NCBI GenBank assembly: GCA_026119855.1
Contig: JAOWBW010000429.1
Location: forward strand, 806,001 to 870,000
Direction of reading: 5' to 3'
Length of the DNA: 64,000 nucleotides
Source of the DNA: Campanula takesimana
Lineage: Eukaryota; Streptophyta; Magnoliopsida; Asterales; Campanulaceae
The notes under the pieces: model-generated
Database searches by the model: none
What the model saw: only the letters and a program-made list of their open reading frames with translations
What the model was told of the DNA's origin: nothing
Part shown: one piece after another, positions 25,684-35,890 of the stretch
Position numbering within the stretch: position 1 is the stretch's first letter
How the letters are laid out: every line of letters begins with the position of its first letter
Made by a program: the position numbers and the translations under genes

Positions 25684-26354
25684 TCACCCTATAGCATCGC
25701 TCACCAAAACTCTCACCAACAACAAGACACAATAATAATAACCACACAATCGATTCAATGCACCCACAATGCAATAAAAAAATTCCAACAATATCAACCG
25801 AAACACCACAATTTTCACCCAACAGTTGCACCAATCCCAACAATTCAAATGCGGGAATTGAGAAAATTATACCTCTAACTGCTCAAGTATGCCCACGCAA
25901 TCTCCTTGTCCCTCCAATAGTGCTCCAAGAAAGAGAAATCCAAAAAGCCCCAATTTTGAAAAATTAGGGTTTTTGAAATTTGGTGTGAATTCGAGCTTTG
26001 ATGATGGGGTAGGTTGAAATTGGTGAAATATAAGTGAGAAGGATGTTGAGAATGTGATTTGGGAGAAGAAATCGAACCAATTTGATGATTTTGGGTGGTT
26101 AGGGTTTAGAGTGAGAAAATTTGATCAAGGAGTGTTAATGGAGAAATTGAGGTTGGATATGGTGTTTGGTGAGGAAGAAGATGAAGAGAGAAGGTGATTT
26201 GGTGCGCGGGGGCGGCGATTTAGTGGTGGGAGGTGGTTGTAGAGGATGGGGGTCGGCGGTTTGAGAGGAGGAAGAAGATGGGGGGAAGTCGGGTAAGATT
26301 AAAGAAGAAAGAACAATGGGTGAAAGGGCTGTCCAGAGCCGTGTATGCGGCAAA

Positions 26355-26570
26355 ATCTGTTCTACACGAGTCGTGTAGTAGTGCACGAGTCGTGCATCAG
26401 TACAATAGCAGCTACACGAGTCGTGTACGTGGACACGAGTCGTGTCAATTTACACCCCTTCAGTATCTAGCCTTTTACACGAGTTGTGTACGGACGCACG
26501 AGTCGTGCTCAAAAAGACCCCTTCAGTATCTCCACCTACACGACTCGTGTAGGTGTGCACGAGTCGTGTA
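26355..26570. repeat. Cluster of ACACGAGTCGTGT palindromes in the Athila-like element
   Basis: Eight copies of cacgagtcgtg or cacgactcgtg occur between pol and the extra ORF (near 26361, 26379, 26409, 26430, 26476, 26496, 26535 and 26552). They come in pairs about 17-22 bp apart. The spacer cccttcagtatct is also repeated. Confidence 0.9.
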
Positions 26571-26574
26571 ACAA

Positions 26575-26576
<2 letters not shown>

Positions 26577-26612
<36 letters not shown>
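26577..26612. repeat. Poly(T) tract
   Basis: A run of more than 30 T next to the palindrome cluster (poly A in the element sense). Confidence 0.9.
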
Positions 26613-26907
26613 CTTTCATTCATTCATGCCCAGCCCAAGTTTGACCAAGTGTGCCTCTCCAAGCCTTGATTTCCTGCATCCACACAAACAAAAATATACC
26701 CTTAGTAGCACCAATTCTAGACATGAATAAAAACATAAAAATTAAAAGCATAATTTACACAAATAACAAATAAAGTAAGCAAATAAATCCCGGGTTGCCT
26801 CCCGGTTAGCCGCCCTTCTTTAACGTCTTTAGCTAGACCAAATGCCGGGAAAGCACCCGGCATGCATCAAAGTTTAATGTCTTTGACAAGACTCGGATCC
26901 AATATTA

Positions 26908-29900
26908 TCAAACATATACCGGGTCTTGGAGATCAATCACCTCCAAATCCGCGGTATTCACGACTTCATTCTCAAAATACGGTTTCAACCGTTGACCATT
27001 CACTTTGAACCCTTTGTCCTCATTAGGACTAGAGATTACCACCGTCCCAAGCGGGGATACCTCCCTCACCACATAAGGGCCGGTCCACCGAGACCTTAAC
27101 TTGCCCGGAAACAAACGAAGACGGGAATTAAAAAGAAGGACCTTTTGACCAACCTTAAAGTCCTTTCTAATTATCATCTTATCATGCCATATCTTCGCTC
27201 GCTCCTTGTAAAGAAGGTTATTCTCATAGGCATCTCTCCTAATCTCATCCAACTCACTCAAGTGCAATTTTCGCTCCTCACCGGAACCCTCTAAGTTCAA
27301 ATTGAACTTTTTGACCGCCCAATAGGCTTTGTGTTCAAGCTCCACCGGTAAATGGCAAGGTTTACCAAACACCAATCGATATGGTGACATACCAATCGGT
27401 GTCTTATATGCCGTCCGGTAGGCCCACAACACATCATCAAGCCTTTGACTCCAATCCTTCCTATTTGGGTTCACAGTTTTTTCAAGGATGGATTTTATCT
27501 CTCTATTGGACACCTCGGCTTGGCCATTTGTTTGGGGATGATAAGCAGTCGACACCTTATGGGTGATATGATATCTCTTGACTAGAGCTTCGACTGTCTT
27601 ATTGCAAAAATGAGTCCCCCTATCACTAATAATGGCCCTTGGCATCCCAAACCGACACAAAATGTTGCTTCTCAGGAAGTTGACCACTACTTTTGAATCA
27701 TCGGTGCGGGTAGGGATGGCTTCCACCCATTTGGACACACAGTCCACCGCAAGCAAAATGTACACAAACCCACAAGAATTAGGGAACGGACCCATAAAGT
27801 CTATCCCCCACACATCAAAGATTTCACAATTCACAATGAGGGTTTGTGGCATTTCATCACGGCGCCCAATATTACCAACCCTTTGGCACCTATCACAAGT
27901 CTGACAAAAAGTGACCGCATCCCGAAACAAAGTTGGCCAAAAGAAGCCACAATCCAAGACTTTTCTAGCGGTCTTTTTCGCACCAAAATGACCACCACAT
28001 GCATACTCATGACAGAATTTGAGAATAGAGGACACCTCACTGTCGGGAATACACCTCCGAATGACTTGGTCGGCACAATGCCTCCACAAGTTGGGCTCAT
28101 CCCACACATAATATTTGGCATCACTACGGACTTTGTCTCTTTTCGATTTTGACATCCCCGGAGGGAATTTATTCGAGACAAGAAAATTGACCAAGTCCGC
28201 ATACCAAGGGGCCACTGAATTAACTGCCCAAAGAACCTCATCAGGAAACTCACCCCGGATTGGGGCTTGTTTATAAGGTTTGTCCTCCTCCATTACAAGG
28301 CGACTCAAATGGTCGGCAACTAGATTTTCAGCCCCCTTTTTGTCCTTAACCTCTATGTCAAACTCACTCAACAAGAGAATCCACCGAATGAGTCTCGGTT
28401 TAGCCTCTTTTTTAGACATTAAATACTTAAGAGCAGCGTGGTCGGTGTAAACAATGATTTTAGTACCCAACAAGTAGGACCTAAATTTTTCTAGTGCAAA
28501 AACCACCGCCAACATCTCCTTCTCAGTAGTGGAGTAATTTCTCTGTGCCCCATTCAAGGTCATAGACGCATAATAAATCACATGCGAGGCACGCTCCACT
28601 TTTTGACCCAAAACCGCCCCCACGGCATAATCACTAGCATCACACATGATCTCAAAGGGACGAGACCAATCGGGTGCTTGAATAATGGGGGTAGTTGTCA
28701 ACCTAGACTTCAACTCATTAAAAGATTGCTTGCAATTATCATCAAAATTAAAATCAACCTCTTTTTGCAACAGGGTGCATAGAGGTGAAGCAATCTTTGA
28801 GAAGTCCTTAATGAACCTCCGGTAAAACCCGGCATGACCAAGGAAAGACCGGACTTCACGCACATTGGTCGGGTAAGGAAGTGAAGAAATGACATCAATC
28901 TTAGCTTTGTCAACTTCGATACCCTTTTTCGACACAACATGACCCAAAACAATGCCTTGCTCGACCATAAAGTGACATTTTTCAAAATTTAAGACCAAAT
29001 TGGTTTCAATGCACCTATCCAACACTAGTCCTAAATGAGCAAGGCATTCATCAAACGAGTCTCCATGGACAGTGAAGTCATCCATGAAAACTTCCATAAA
29101 CTTTTCCACAAAATCGGAGAAAATACTCATCATGCACCTTTGAAAAGTCCCAGGTGCATTACACAATCCAAACGGCATTCTCCGATAGGCAAAGGTGCCG
29201 AAGGGGCATGTAAATGTAGTTTTCTCTTGGTCTTCCGGGGCAATAGGTATTTGAAAATACCCGGAAAAACCATCGAGAAAACAAAAATACGCCCTTCCGG
29301 CTAACCTTTCCAACATCTGATCAATAAAGGGGAGGGGAAAGTGGTCTTTACGAGTTACCTCATTTAGCCTCCGGAGATCAATGCACACACGAATCCCCGT
29401 TTGCTCCCGGGTTGGAACCATCTCTCCCTTTTGATTACGGGAGACCGTGATCCCACCCCTCTTGGGCACACACTGTGTGGGGCTCACCCACTTGCTGTCG
29501 GAGATGGGATAGATGATCCCCATCTGTAGTAGCTTCAGGACCTCCTTCTTCACCGCCTCCATCATTGGCGGGTTAAGCCTCCTCTGCGGTTGCCTCACCG
29601 GCTTCGCATTCTCCTCTAGGTTGATCCGGTGCATACATAAAGATGGACTAATGCCCTTGAGATCGGCAATAGTCCAACCAATCGCAGATTTCCGCTCCCG
29701 GATCACCTCAATTAACCTCTTCTCTTGATCCGCTGTCAAACTGCTAGAAATCACCACCGGAAGCGTCTCTCCCTCACCTAGATATACATACTTAAGGTGC
29801 TCAGGGAGGACCTTCAACTCAAGCTCCGGTGCCTTCTCTATAGATGGAACAAGTTTCTCCATCGGAACCTCTAGCTTTATCTGACCATGACCCGGCGCAG

Positions 29901-32469
29901 TAGCAAACATAGCACTCTCTGTAAGACCCATAACCGCTTCCTTCATCGAGTCTGAGATGTCAAACTCCAAATTAGCATACCCCAAAGCATTCTCTAATGC
30001 GGTCTTGATATCATCATCTCCACTAGACACCTCAAATACCTCCTCCACCAATGGCTCGATCACATCGATGAAACACAAAGACTCTGAGTCCTTAGGGTAT
30101 TTCATAGAGTCAAAGATGTTGAACTCCATTACTTGCCCATCGAACTCCATAGTAAGTGAACCATTAGCTACATCGAGCTTGGTCCGAGCAGTCGACATAA
30201 AAGGCCTCCCCAACAGTATGGGGGCCTTTGGATCCGTCTCCATCTCAAGAACATAGAAATCCGCCGGGAAAATCATCTTACCAACCCGGACTAGAACATC
30301 CTCCACCAATCCCTTCGGGTAGGCATTAGACCTATCCGCCAACTGTATCACAACTCTGGTATCCTGAAGTGGCCCCAACTTAAGAGTTTCAAACAACGCA
30401 TATGGCATGACGTTGATTGAAGCCCCCAAGTCCAACATGGCCTTATGCTCAGAAGCATCCCCCAAAGTAACTGGAATCACGAACATCCCTGGGTCACTGC
30501 ACTTCTTAGGCATTTTCCTCTGATACACTGCAGACACATGCTCGCTAACCTTAACCTTCTTTTTACTCCTTTCCTTCTGATTCCTCTTCAGAGTACACAA
30601 CTCCTTCAAAAACTTTGCATACCTCGGGACAGTCTGAAGAAGATCCAAGAACGGAATATTAACCTCTAACCTCTTGAAAGTATCGTAAATAGCATTATCA
30701 GGCTCCGGCTTCCGATGTTCTTTCAAGGCCTCCGGGAATGGAACTTCAGGCTCATATACAGGAGCCTTAACCTCTGGTGTAGTCTCTGTCTGAACTGGTG
30801 CCTTCTGTACTGGCTCTGCAATCTCAACCTTTGCCTCCGGTTCCTCATCCACAACCTTATCCTGCAGCTCCTTACCATTGCGAAGAGTCATCGCACATGC
30901 ATTCTGCTTAGGATTCGGTTCAGTCTGAGATGGCAACTTCCTCGAATCTCTAGCCTCTATCCGTCCCACTGCATCAGCTACCTGACCCATTTGCTTCTCC
31001 AAGTTACCAATGCTCGCATCGGTGCGCTGCTGATACTGCTGAAAATTCTGGTTCATGGTGCTAACACTCTGAGCCAAAGAATTCAGCAATGCCTCTGTAG
31101 ACTGTCCTGGAGAATTCTGCTGCTGCTGCTGTTGCTGTGGCGGCTGCTGCTGCTGCTGATATGGTGGTCTATAAGAGTTGTACTGATTACCCTGGTATTG
31201 CTGCTGCTGATAACCCTGCTGATTACCAAACTGCTGTCCCTGACCACCCGGCTGATTTTGCTGCTGACCTGTACCCCATCTGAAATTAGGATGATTTTTC
31301 CAGTTGGGGTTATAGGTGTTACCCATCGGTCTCTGTCCCTGCTGCGCAAACCCAACCGCATTAACATCCTCCATCTCGCCCGTCTGCAGAGACGGACACG
31401 AATCTGTAGGGTGCGTAATGTCATAACAAATCCCACACGGTTTCGGTGTCTGTCCCAGAACCAATTGTTTAACCATACCCTTGAGATCCTCCATATCCGT
31501 CTCAAACTTACTGGACACCCCACTGTTAGAACCTGTTGCACTGACCTGTCTCACATTAGACCTCTTGCCATGGGTCCTCGTACTCTTAGCCAGCTCCTCG
31601 ATCAATCTCTTAGCTTCCTCGGTAGTCTTGTTCAGAATGCTTCCCCCACAGCACGAATCCACTAGCCGTTTATCCTGAATAGTCAATCCCCCATGAAAAT
31701 AGACAATCAGCTGATCCTCAGTAAACCCATGATACGGGCAACTCCTACAAAGCTTGTGGAAGCGGTTGTAGTAGTCATATAGGGTCTCATCAGCCTTCTG
31801 CTCCATATTGCTAATGTCTCTCTTCATCACATTTATCTGATCCTGAGGGAAAAACTCTTCCAAGAATACTTCTTTCATCTGCTGCCAAGTCGTGATGCTG
31901 TTGGGTGGCAAATGATAGTACCATCCATTCGCGTTATCTTTCAGTGTGAAAGAAAACGCCCTCAACAAAAGGTGCTCGATCGGAAGCGCTGCCGGCTTCA
32001 TACTCTGACAGATTTGCACAAACTGTGAGATGTGCTGATTAGGATCCTCTCCGGGCATCCCTGTGAAGTGCGGTAGCTGATTCAGTAGCCCCGGCTTCAA
32101 CTCAAATGTCACCCCGGCAGGTAAGGCAGGGAATTGGACGGCATGTGGTTGCTCATTCCAATTCGGTGCAGTCCTTTGCCTCAATGTCTGTGGTGGTACT
32201 GCTTGTCTACCTCCTGCGTTATTTCCACCGGCATTATCTTCACCAGCGCCACCAGCACCAGCGTTACCCTGACCTTGTTGCGCCATATCTTCAGCCAACA
32301 AAATTGCCTTGTATCTCTTACTTTGCTGTCGTCCTTTCCTGAAAGACCTTTCGATTTCTGGATCAAATGGTACAATCAAATCGTTAGTAGAACGGGTGTG
32401 GACCATGCACGGTTCCACACTACAAGATAATAAGCAATAAAGATAACTAGAAATATAGCAAGTAAACAA
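26908..32469 (-). CDS. Athila-like Gag-Pol polyprotein
   Basis: One uninterrupted ORF of 1853 codons; the likely start is the Met at 32406 (MVHTRSTNDL). Order of domains: Gag about residues 100-290 (FTLKDNANGWYYHLPP), a CX2C...HX4C knuckle-like CGICYDITHPTDSC near 350, a Gln-rich linker, aspartic protease (MLDLGASINVMP), reverse transcriptase (YFCFLDGFSGYFQIP and catalytic FMDDF), RNase H (MCDASDYAVGAVLG, VYTDHAALKYL), and integrase with HHCC zinc finger (FCQTCDRCQ) and the catalytic Asp-Asp-Glu in VWGIDFMGPF, IISDRGTHF and NGQAEVSNREIKS. It lacks a chromodomain, as expected for the Athila/Tat lineage. No stop or frameshift is present, so enzyme activity is plausible. Confidence 0.92.
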   Translation of the reverse strand: MFTCYISSYLYCLLSCSVEPCMVHTRSTNDLIVPFDPEIERSFRKGRQQSKRYKAILLAEDMAQQGQGNAGAGGAGEDNAGGNNAGGRQAVPPQTLRQRTAPNWNEQPHAVQFPALPAGVTFELKPGLLNQLPHFTGMPGEDPNQHISQFVQICQSMKPAALPIEHLLLRAFSFTLKDNANGWYYHLPPNSITTWQQMKEVFLEEFFPQDQINVMKRDISNMEQKADETLYDYYNRFHKLCRSCPYHGFTEDQLIVYFHGGLTIQDKRLVDSCCGGSILNKTTEEAKRLIEELAKSTRTHGKRSNVRQVSATGSNSGVSSKFETDMEDLKGMVKQLVLGQTPKPCGICYDITHPTDSCPSLQTGEMEDVNAVGFAQQGQRPMGNTYNPNWKNHPNFRWGTGQQQNQPGGQGQQFGNQQGYQQQQYQGNQYNSYRPPYQQQQQPPQQQQQQQNSPGQSTEALLNSLAQSVSTMNQNFQQYQQRTDASIGNLEKQMGQVADAVGRIEARDSRKLPSQTEPNPKQNACAMTLRNGKELQDKVVDEEPEAKVEIAEPVQKAPVQTETTPEVKAPVYEPEVPFPEALKEHRKPEPDNAIYDTFKRLEVNIPFLDLLQTVPRYAKFLKELCTLKRNQKERSKKKVKVSEHVSAVYQRKMPKKCSDPGMFVIPVTLGDASEHKAMLDLGASINVMPYALFETLKLGPLQDTRVVIQLADRSNAYPKGLVEDVLVRVGKMIFPADFYVLEMETDPKAPILLGRPFMSTARTKLDVANGSLTMEFDGQVMEFNIFDSMKYPKDSESLCFIDVIEPLVEEVFEVSSGDDDIKTALENALGYANLEFDISDSMKEAVMGLTESAMFATAPGHGQIKLEVPMEKLVPSIEKAPELELKVLPEHLKYVYLGEGETLPVVISSSLTADQEKRLIEVIRERKSAIGWTIADLKGISPSLCMHRINLEENAKPVRQPQRRLNPPMMEAVKKEVLKLLQMGIIYPISDSKWVSPTQCVPKRGGITVSRNQKGEMVPTREQTGIRVCIDLRRLNEVTRKDHFPLPFIDQMLERLAGRAYFCFLDGFSGYFQIPIAPEDQEKTTFTCPFGTFAYRRMPFGLCNAPGTFQRCMMSIFSDFVEKFMEVFMDDFTVHGDSFDECLAHLGLVLDRCIETNLVLNFEKCHFMVEQGIVLGHVVSKKGIEVDKAKIDVISSLPYPTNVREVRSFLGHAGFYRRFIKDFSKIASPLCTLLQKEVDFNFDDNCKQSFNELKSRLTTTPIIQAPDWSRPFEIMCDASDYAVGAVLGQKVERASHVIYYASMTLNGAQRNYSTTEKEMLAVVFALEKFRSYLLGTKIIVYTDHAALKYLMSKKEAKPRLIRWILLLSEFDIEVKDKKGAENLVADHLSRLVMEEDKPYKQAPIRGEFPDEVLWAVNSVAPWYADLVNFLVSNKFPPGMSKSKRDKVRSDAKYYVWDEPNLWRHCADQVIRRCIPDSEVSSILKFCHEYACGGHFGAKKTARKVLDCGFFWPTLFRDAVTFCQTCDRCQRVGNIGRRDEMPQTLIVNCEIFDVWGIDFMGPFPNSCGFVYILLAVDCVSKWVEAIPTRTDDSKVVVNFLRSNILCRFGMPRAIISDRGTHFCNKTVEALVKRYHITHKVSTAYHPQTNGQAEVSNREIKSILEKTVNPNRKDWSQRLDDVLWAYRTAYKTPIGMSPYRLVFGKPCHLPVELEHKAYWAVKKFNLNLEGSGEERKLHLSELDEIRRDAYENNLLYKERAKIWHDKMIIRKDFKVGQKVLLFNSRLRLFPGKLRSRWTGPYVVREVSPLGTVVISSPNEDKGFKVNGQRLKPYFENEVVNTADLEVIDLQDPVYV

Positions 32470-32517
32470 CTAAAAGAGAAAAAAAAATAAAATAAAAAGA
32501 ACGCAAACAATAACACC

Positions 32518-32540
32518 GCTCCCCGGCAGCGGCGCCAAAA
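32518..32540 (-). promoter_or_regulatory. Primer-binding site of the Athila-like element
   Basis: Directly inside the 5' LTR the minus strand reads TGGCGCCGCTGCCGGGGAG. It matches the 3' end of plant tRNA-Asp with one difference, the primer commonly used by Athila elements. Confidence 0.8.
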
Positions 32541-32542
32541 TT

Positions 32543-33913
32543 TGGTAGGCTTAGTCGCACACCTACTAAATTAGACCTGAACTCGGCCACTAATAATGTA
32601 ATTAGGGTAAGTCAGGGTCGATCCACGAAGAACGATGATTATTTGCGAACAGTCACTTGACCAGATTGGGGGTTTGATTTGATTATAATTAATTCCTAGA
32701 CGGGAAATTAAACTAATTGTGATTAAAACAATGATTAAAAAGCACTTCAGATTTGATACTGTCACCGGATTTTAATTCTAATATCACTGATAATTCTAAT
32801 CTCCGTTAATTTTATTCACTCGATTACGAGATGTATTTCAATCCCTGTCTCTTCTTTCAGAATAGTTTATGGCAGTGGCACACTCACTATAAACCCTAAT
32901 TAAAATTAAACCTAAACTGGCACAGAAAAGGTCTAAAGATTAATTGATGAAGTTTTAAGAGACTAAAATCAAGAACGCTTTCTAAAAATAATTTAGATAA
33001 TCGTCTAATCTTGCCTACTCCCCAAATTGCTATGGCACATACACAATTCGTGAAGATGCTACAATGAAAACCCTAATTCTGGCACAGAACGAGTAATCTA
33101 GCAAAGATCAATAAAGAGGACAAGTAAATTGGCCAGATTTACAAACCCTAGAAATTAATCTAAAACGGTACAAGCAAGATTATGAACAAGAATTAATAAA
33201 GAAAAAGAAATACCTCAATAGAAATAAAAACCCGGATCAAGATCTCAAATCCAAAGTAATGGAGTTTTAGTTCTCCATGAAAAAGCTCAAAAACCAAGAT
33301 GAAAGAAAAGTCAAATACGTCCTCCTTTTTTTCCTTCAGAAAAGTCGATCCCTTATAAATCCTAATTCTCCACTAATTATAATTAATTCCTAATTAAAAC
33401 TCTCTAAGGATAATGAAAAAGATAAATTAATAAAAATCAAAATAAAAATCAAAAATCAATTCCTCCACTAATTCGATTTGCTGGTGCCTGGCCTAGTACG
33501 GATGAGTCGGTTTTCACCATTTGCCTTTCAACCCCTGGATTTTCAGTTATTTGCAGTTTGGTCCCTGCAGTCTTTTAATTCTTGACAGCAATCCCTTGGC
33601 TTTCCACCAATGCAGAACAGTCCTCAAGCTTCCAGAAATTTCAGTTTGTACCCATACTCCTCCGCTCCGGTTAACTTTGACCTGACTTGACTTTGACTAT
33701 TCTTGATCCTTGAGACAAGACTTTGAAGCTCACCAAAAGTTACATCCGGGAAAAATAATTAATTAATAACGACTATTCTACCCCGGATTACAATAAAGCT
33801 CAAATGATAAAATAATGTCTCAAATACATCAAATCTAGTCTAAAATACATCAAAATAAGTGAAAATACATAGGAAATACTAGGGAAATAAATAGTACAAA
33901 ATCCGCCACATCA
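32543..33913 (-). repeat. Athila-like 5' LTR
   Basis: 1371 bp, TG...CA on the minus strand, followed by the PBS. It matches the other LTR (21825-23194) except for a one-base length difference in a g run. Confidence 0.93.
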
Positions 33914-34293
33914 CTACCACAACAGGAGGAGCCACCTCAATAGGAGGAGCCACCACAACAGGAGGAACCACAGAATTTTCGCTGCTTGGAAGATCCTTCG
34001 CAGCGAACTCGGACGCAGAATCTAAAATTGACTGAGCAAAAGCAGACGTCCTACGAAAGATTTGAGCTCGACGATCCAATTCATCCTCATAATTCATTTC
34101 AACATATTTCAATTGTTCTTTCACTTCTCTTTTTCTTTTTCTTTGGTGAAAAACTTGTTGCTTTAACTCACTGATTTCTTCTTTTAAGCGATCAATTATT
34201 TCTAAGGATGTTTCATCATCCTCTACCTCTGCATTTAGGTGCACTCTACTTGTGGACGCCGCCACACTCTTTCTCGCAGTTTGTGCAGCCCAA

Positions 34294-34783
34294 TTATTTT
34301 TTTTGTTTTCTTCCTTTATGAGTGCAGTCATTACATTATCTGGTTCTTGTGATTAATGTATGAAAACAATGATTGTACCTATATGTCATACGTTTTAAGT
34401 TCTTGTAGTACTTACTGTAGGGTTGAAAAAAAAAAGAGAAAGGAAAAAAAAAATTGTAATAATGAAAAGTGGGTATTGGGTGTAATAATAATAATAATAA
34501 AAAAAAAAAAAAAAATCGTCCAGTTGATATCTTGAGCTATTTGTTGTCATTGCTATATGTATAATAATGATATGAAATGAGTTTAATGATTTTCTGTACT
34601 GATCTCATGCTAGTTTGGCACCAGCTCACCTATCTTACATATTTAGTTTCAGGAGGTTTATACTATAATGATGTCTTTGTGATTTCTTAACATTAGAGTT
34701 CCTCTAAAGTACTGTTAGCAAAGCTTTTGAATTTCACAACTCTATGTTTGAAGGGAAATTTTATTTCGGATTGATTCTGAATT
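34294..34783 (-). repeat. Right copy of the 490-bp inverted repeat
   Basis: Reverse complement of 19993-20478, with small length differences in A/T runs. It ends at gattctgaattt, followed by cacaac. The same gaatttcacaac string occurs inside the repeat (34727-34738), a microhomology that fits a template switch. Confidence 0.85.
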
Positions 34784-34786
34784 TCA

Positions 34787-34875
34787 CAACAAACATTTTA
34801 TTATATACTATACTATAGTTACCCCTTCATCCTTTAGTCCAACATCACTTATAGTATATAATAAAATGTTTGTTG
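34787..34875. repeat. 89-bp hairpin MITE-like element
   Basis: The arm caacaaacattttattatatactata at 34787-34812 is perfectly inverted at 34850-34875. The loop is 37 bp. Its class is unknown. Confidence 0.7.
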
Positions 34876-35424
34876 AACTGAAAAACAAACAAACTTCTAA
34901 AAAAAAAAAAAAATTCATTTCTTACCAGCTTGAACAAAATAGACAACTTCTGAGGCTGCGAAGCCGGTATGTGCACAAGATGATATGCCATGAGACAAAC
35001 AAAAATAGAGATGAGGTTATACAAGAAGCAACAATTTTTTTTAAATGAGAAGAGCAAGATGGACAAGATAGAAGAGAAGGAGCAAAAAAAGAAAAAGAAA
35101 CAAAAGTTGTAGAGACTGATTAATTTGGGGATGTTAGAATTGTGTATCTTTATATGGTGTCACAAAACTTGTAGTATTATCGTTGGTTGATACTTGACAT
35201 TTATTTCGAAAACTTGAATTTTAGAAAACTTGTAGTCTTGTGGTTGGTTGATACTTAGCAATTTAAAGGTAGGTTGGAAATCATCTAATGTTGCATAATT
35301 TTATTTAGAAAACTTGTAGTATTTGTTTTTTTTATGTTGGATAATTGATATGTAAATAAGGATACTTTTTAATCGTTGCTTAGTTCATTCAAAGAAGCTC
35401 TAGTATTTTGTTAAGTTGAAGACT

Positions 35425-35890
35425 TGAACATTGTATCTAACTGAATTGTTATGAAAATTGATGTTGGATACAATAAGTGTTTGCCTATTGTATCTAACTG
35501 AATGAACATTTTTGTTGGATACAAATAGGTGTTTGCCTAGTGTATCCAATGAATGGGTTATGATATATTTCAATCATTGGATACACTAGTTATGCGACTA
35601 GTGTATCTAATAAGATATCCAGATTCCAGAATATAAATATCATATTAACATTAGATACATAATGTTTTGTCCTACTGTATCCAATGAATGTGTTATACTA
35701 TATTTCAATCATTGGATACACTACTTATGTAACTAGTGTATCTAATAAGAATGCAACTAATTTATTTCATTTATTAGATACACTACCTATTCACCTAATG
35801 TATCTAATAAAAATTACAGATATCAAATATGATATTAAACCATAGATATTGAATCTTTTCAAACAGTGTATCCAATAAACTGAATCATTA
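35425..35890. repeat. Palindromic GGATACAATAGC array 9
   Basis: Diverged units between the 3' ends of the two convergent MULE genes, with variant spacers such as atgtgttatactatatttcaatcattggatacacta. Confidence 0.85.

Larger units (their letters stand above)
21825..33913 (-). mobile_element. Full-length Athila-like Ty3/gypsy retrotransposon
   Basis: A 12,089-bp element on the minus strand with two LTRs of about 1370 bp, a PBS, a single gag-pol ORF of 1853 codons, a downstream Athila-type extra ORF, a PPT and a ctacc duplication. By eye the LTRs differ by one inserted g, so insertion was very recent. All coding regions look open, so it may be autonomous. It sits inside the gypsy-derived element, which sits inside the giant MULE. 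Confidence 0.93.
21752..34331 (-). pseudogene. Coiled-coil ORF of the gypsy-derived element, split by Athila
   Basis: The ATG is at 34331. The ORF reads to 33914, and then from 21819 to the stop at 21752, if the Athila element and one copy of its 5-bp duplication are ignored. 418 + 68 = 486 nt, in frame, about 161 residues. It has a Glu/Lys-rich coiled coil (RLKEEISELKQQ, KRKREVKEQLKYVE) and a Pro/Val-rich tail (VVAPPIEVAPP). It resembles no retroviral domain that I recognise. Its first 13 or so codons lie within the inverted repeat. Confidence 0.55.
9153..35048 (+). pseudogene. Ulp1-like (KI/MULE-associated) protease-family gene, disrupted
   Basis: Probable exons: 9153-9201, 9614-9769, 9867-10092, 10220-10347, 10605-11280, 11383-11556, 14159-14224, 14993-15968, 16208-16385, 16486-16593 and a last exon 34929-35048. 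Early exons encode an Arg-rich start, a poly-Thr stretch and KAARKRKNRD (basic). The 10.7-11.5-kb exons encode the N-terminal region typical of plant transposon Ulp-like proteins (EDEVEKILGLPRGE, then FLYIDRVEIQG). 16.2 kb encodes IICVWCDVLNDLE, which precedes the protease core in that family. The catalytic His-Asp-Cys region should follow but is absent; the sequence at 17318 switches to a retrotransposon. The final exon (RLRSRYVHKMICHETNKNRD) is kept. Reading-frame breaks are also seen near 10092/10220, 10735 and 15420. MULE-borne Ulp-like genes (Kaonashi) are known; activity here is unlikely. Confidence 0.65.

Noticed and set aside
30715..31665. 316-codon Leu-rich open frame on the plus strand
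   Set aside because: It is the antisense of the Gln-rich linker in the Athila-like polyprotein; the CTG/CAG-rich composition keeps it open.
19963..34783. A separate TIR transposon bounded by the 490-bp inverted repeats
   Set aside because: The left repeat is contiguous with a gypsy PPT and LTR, and no target duplication borders the repeats; an aberrant retrotransposon fits better, though not proven.
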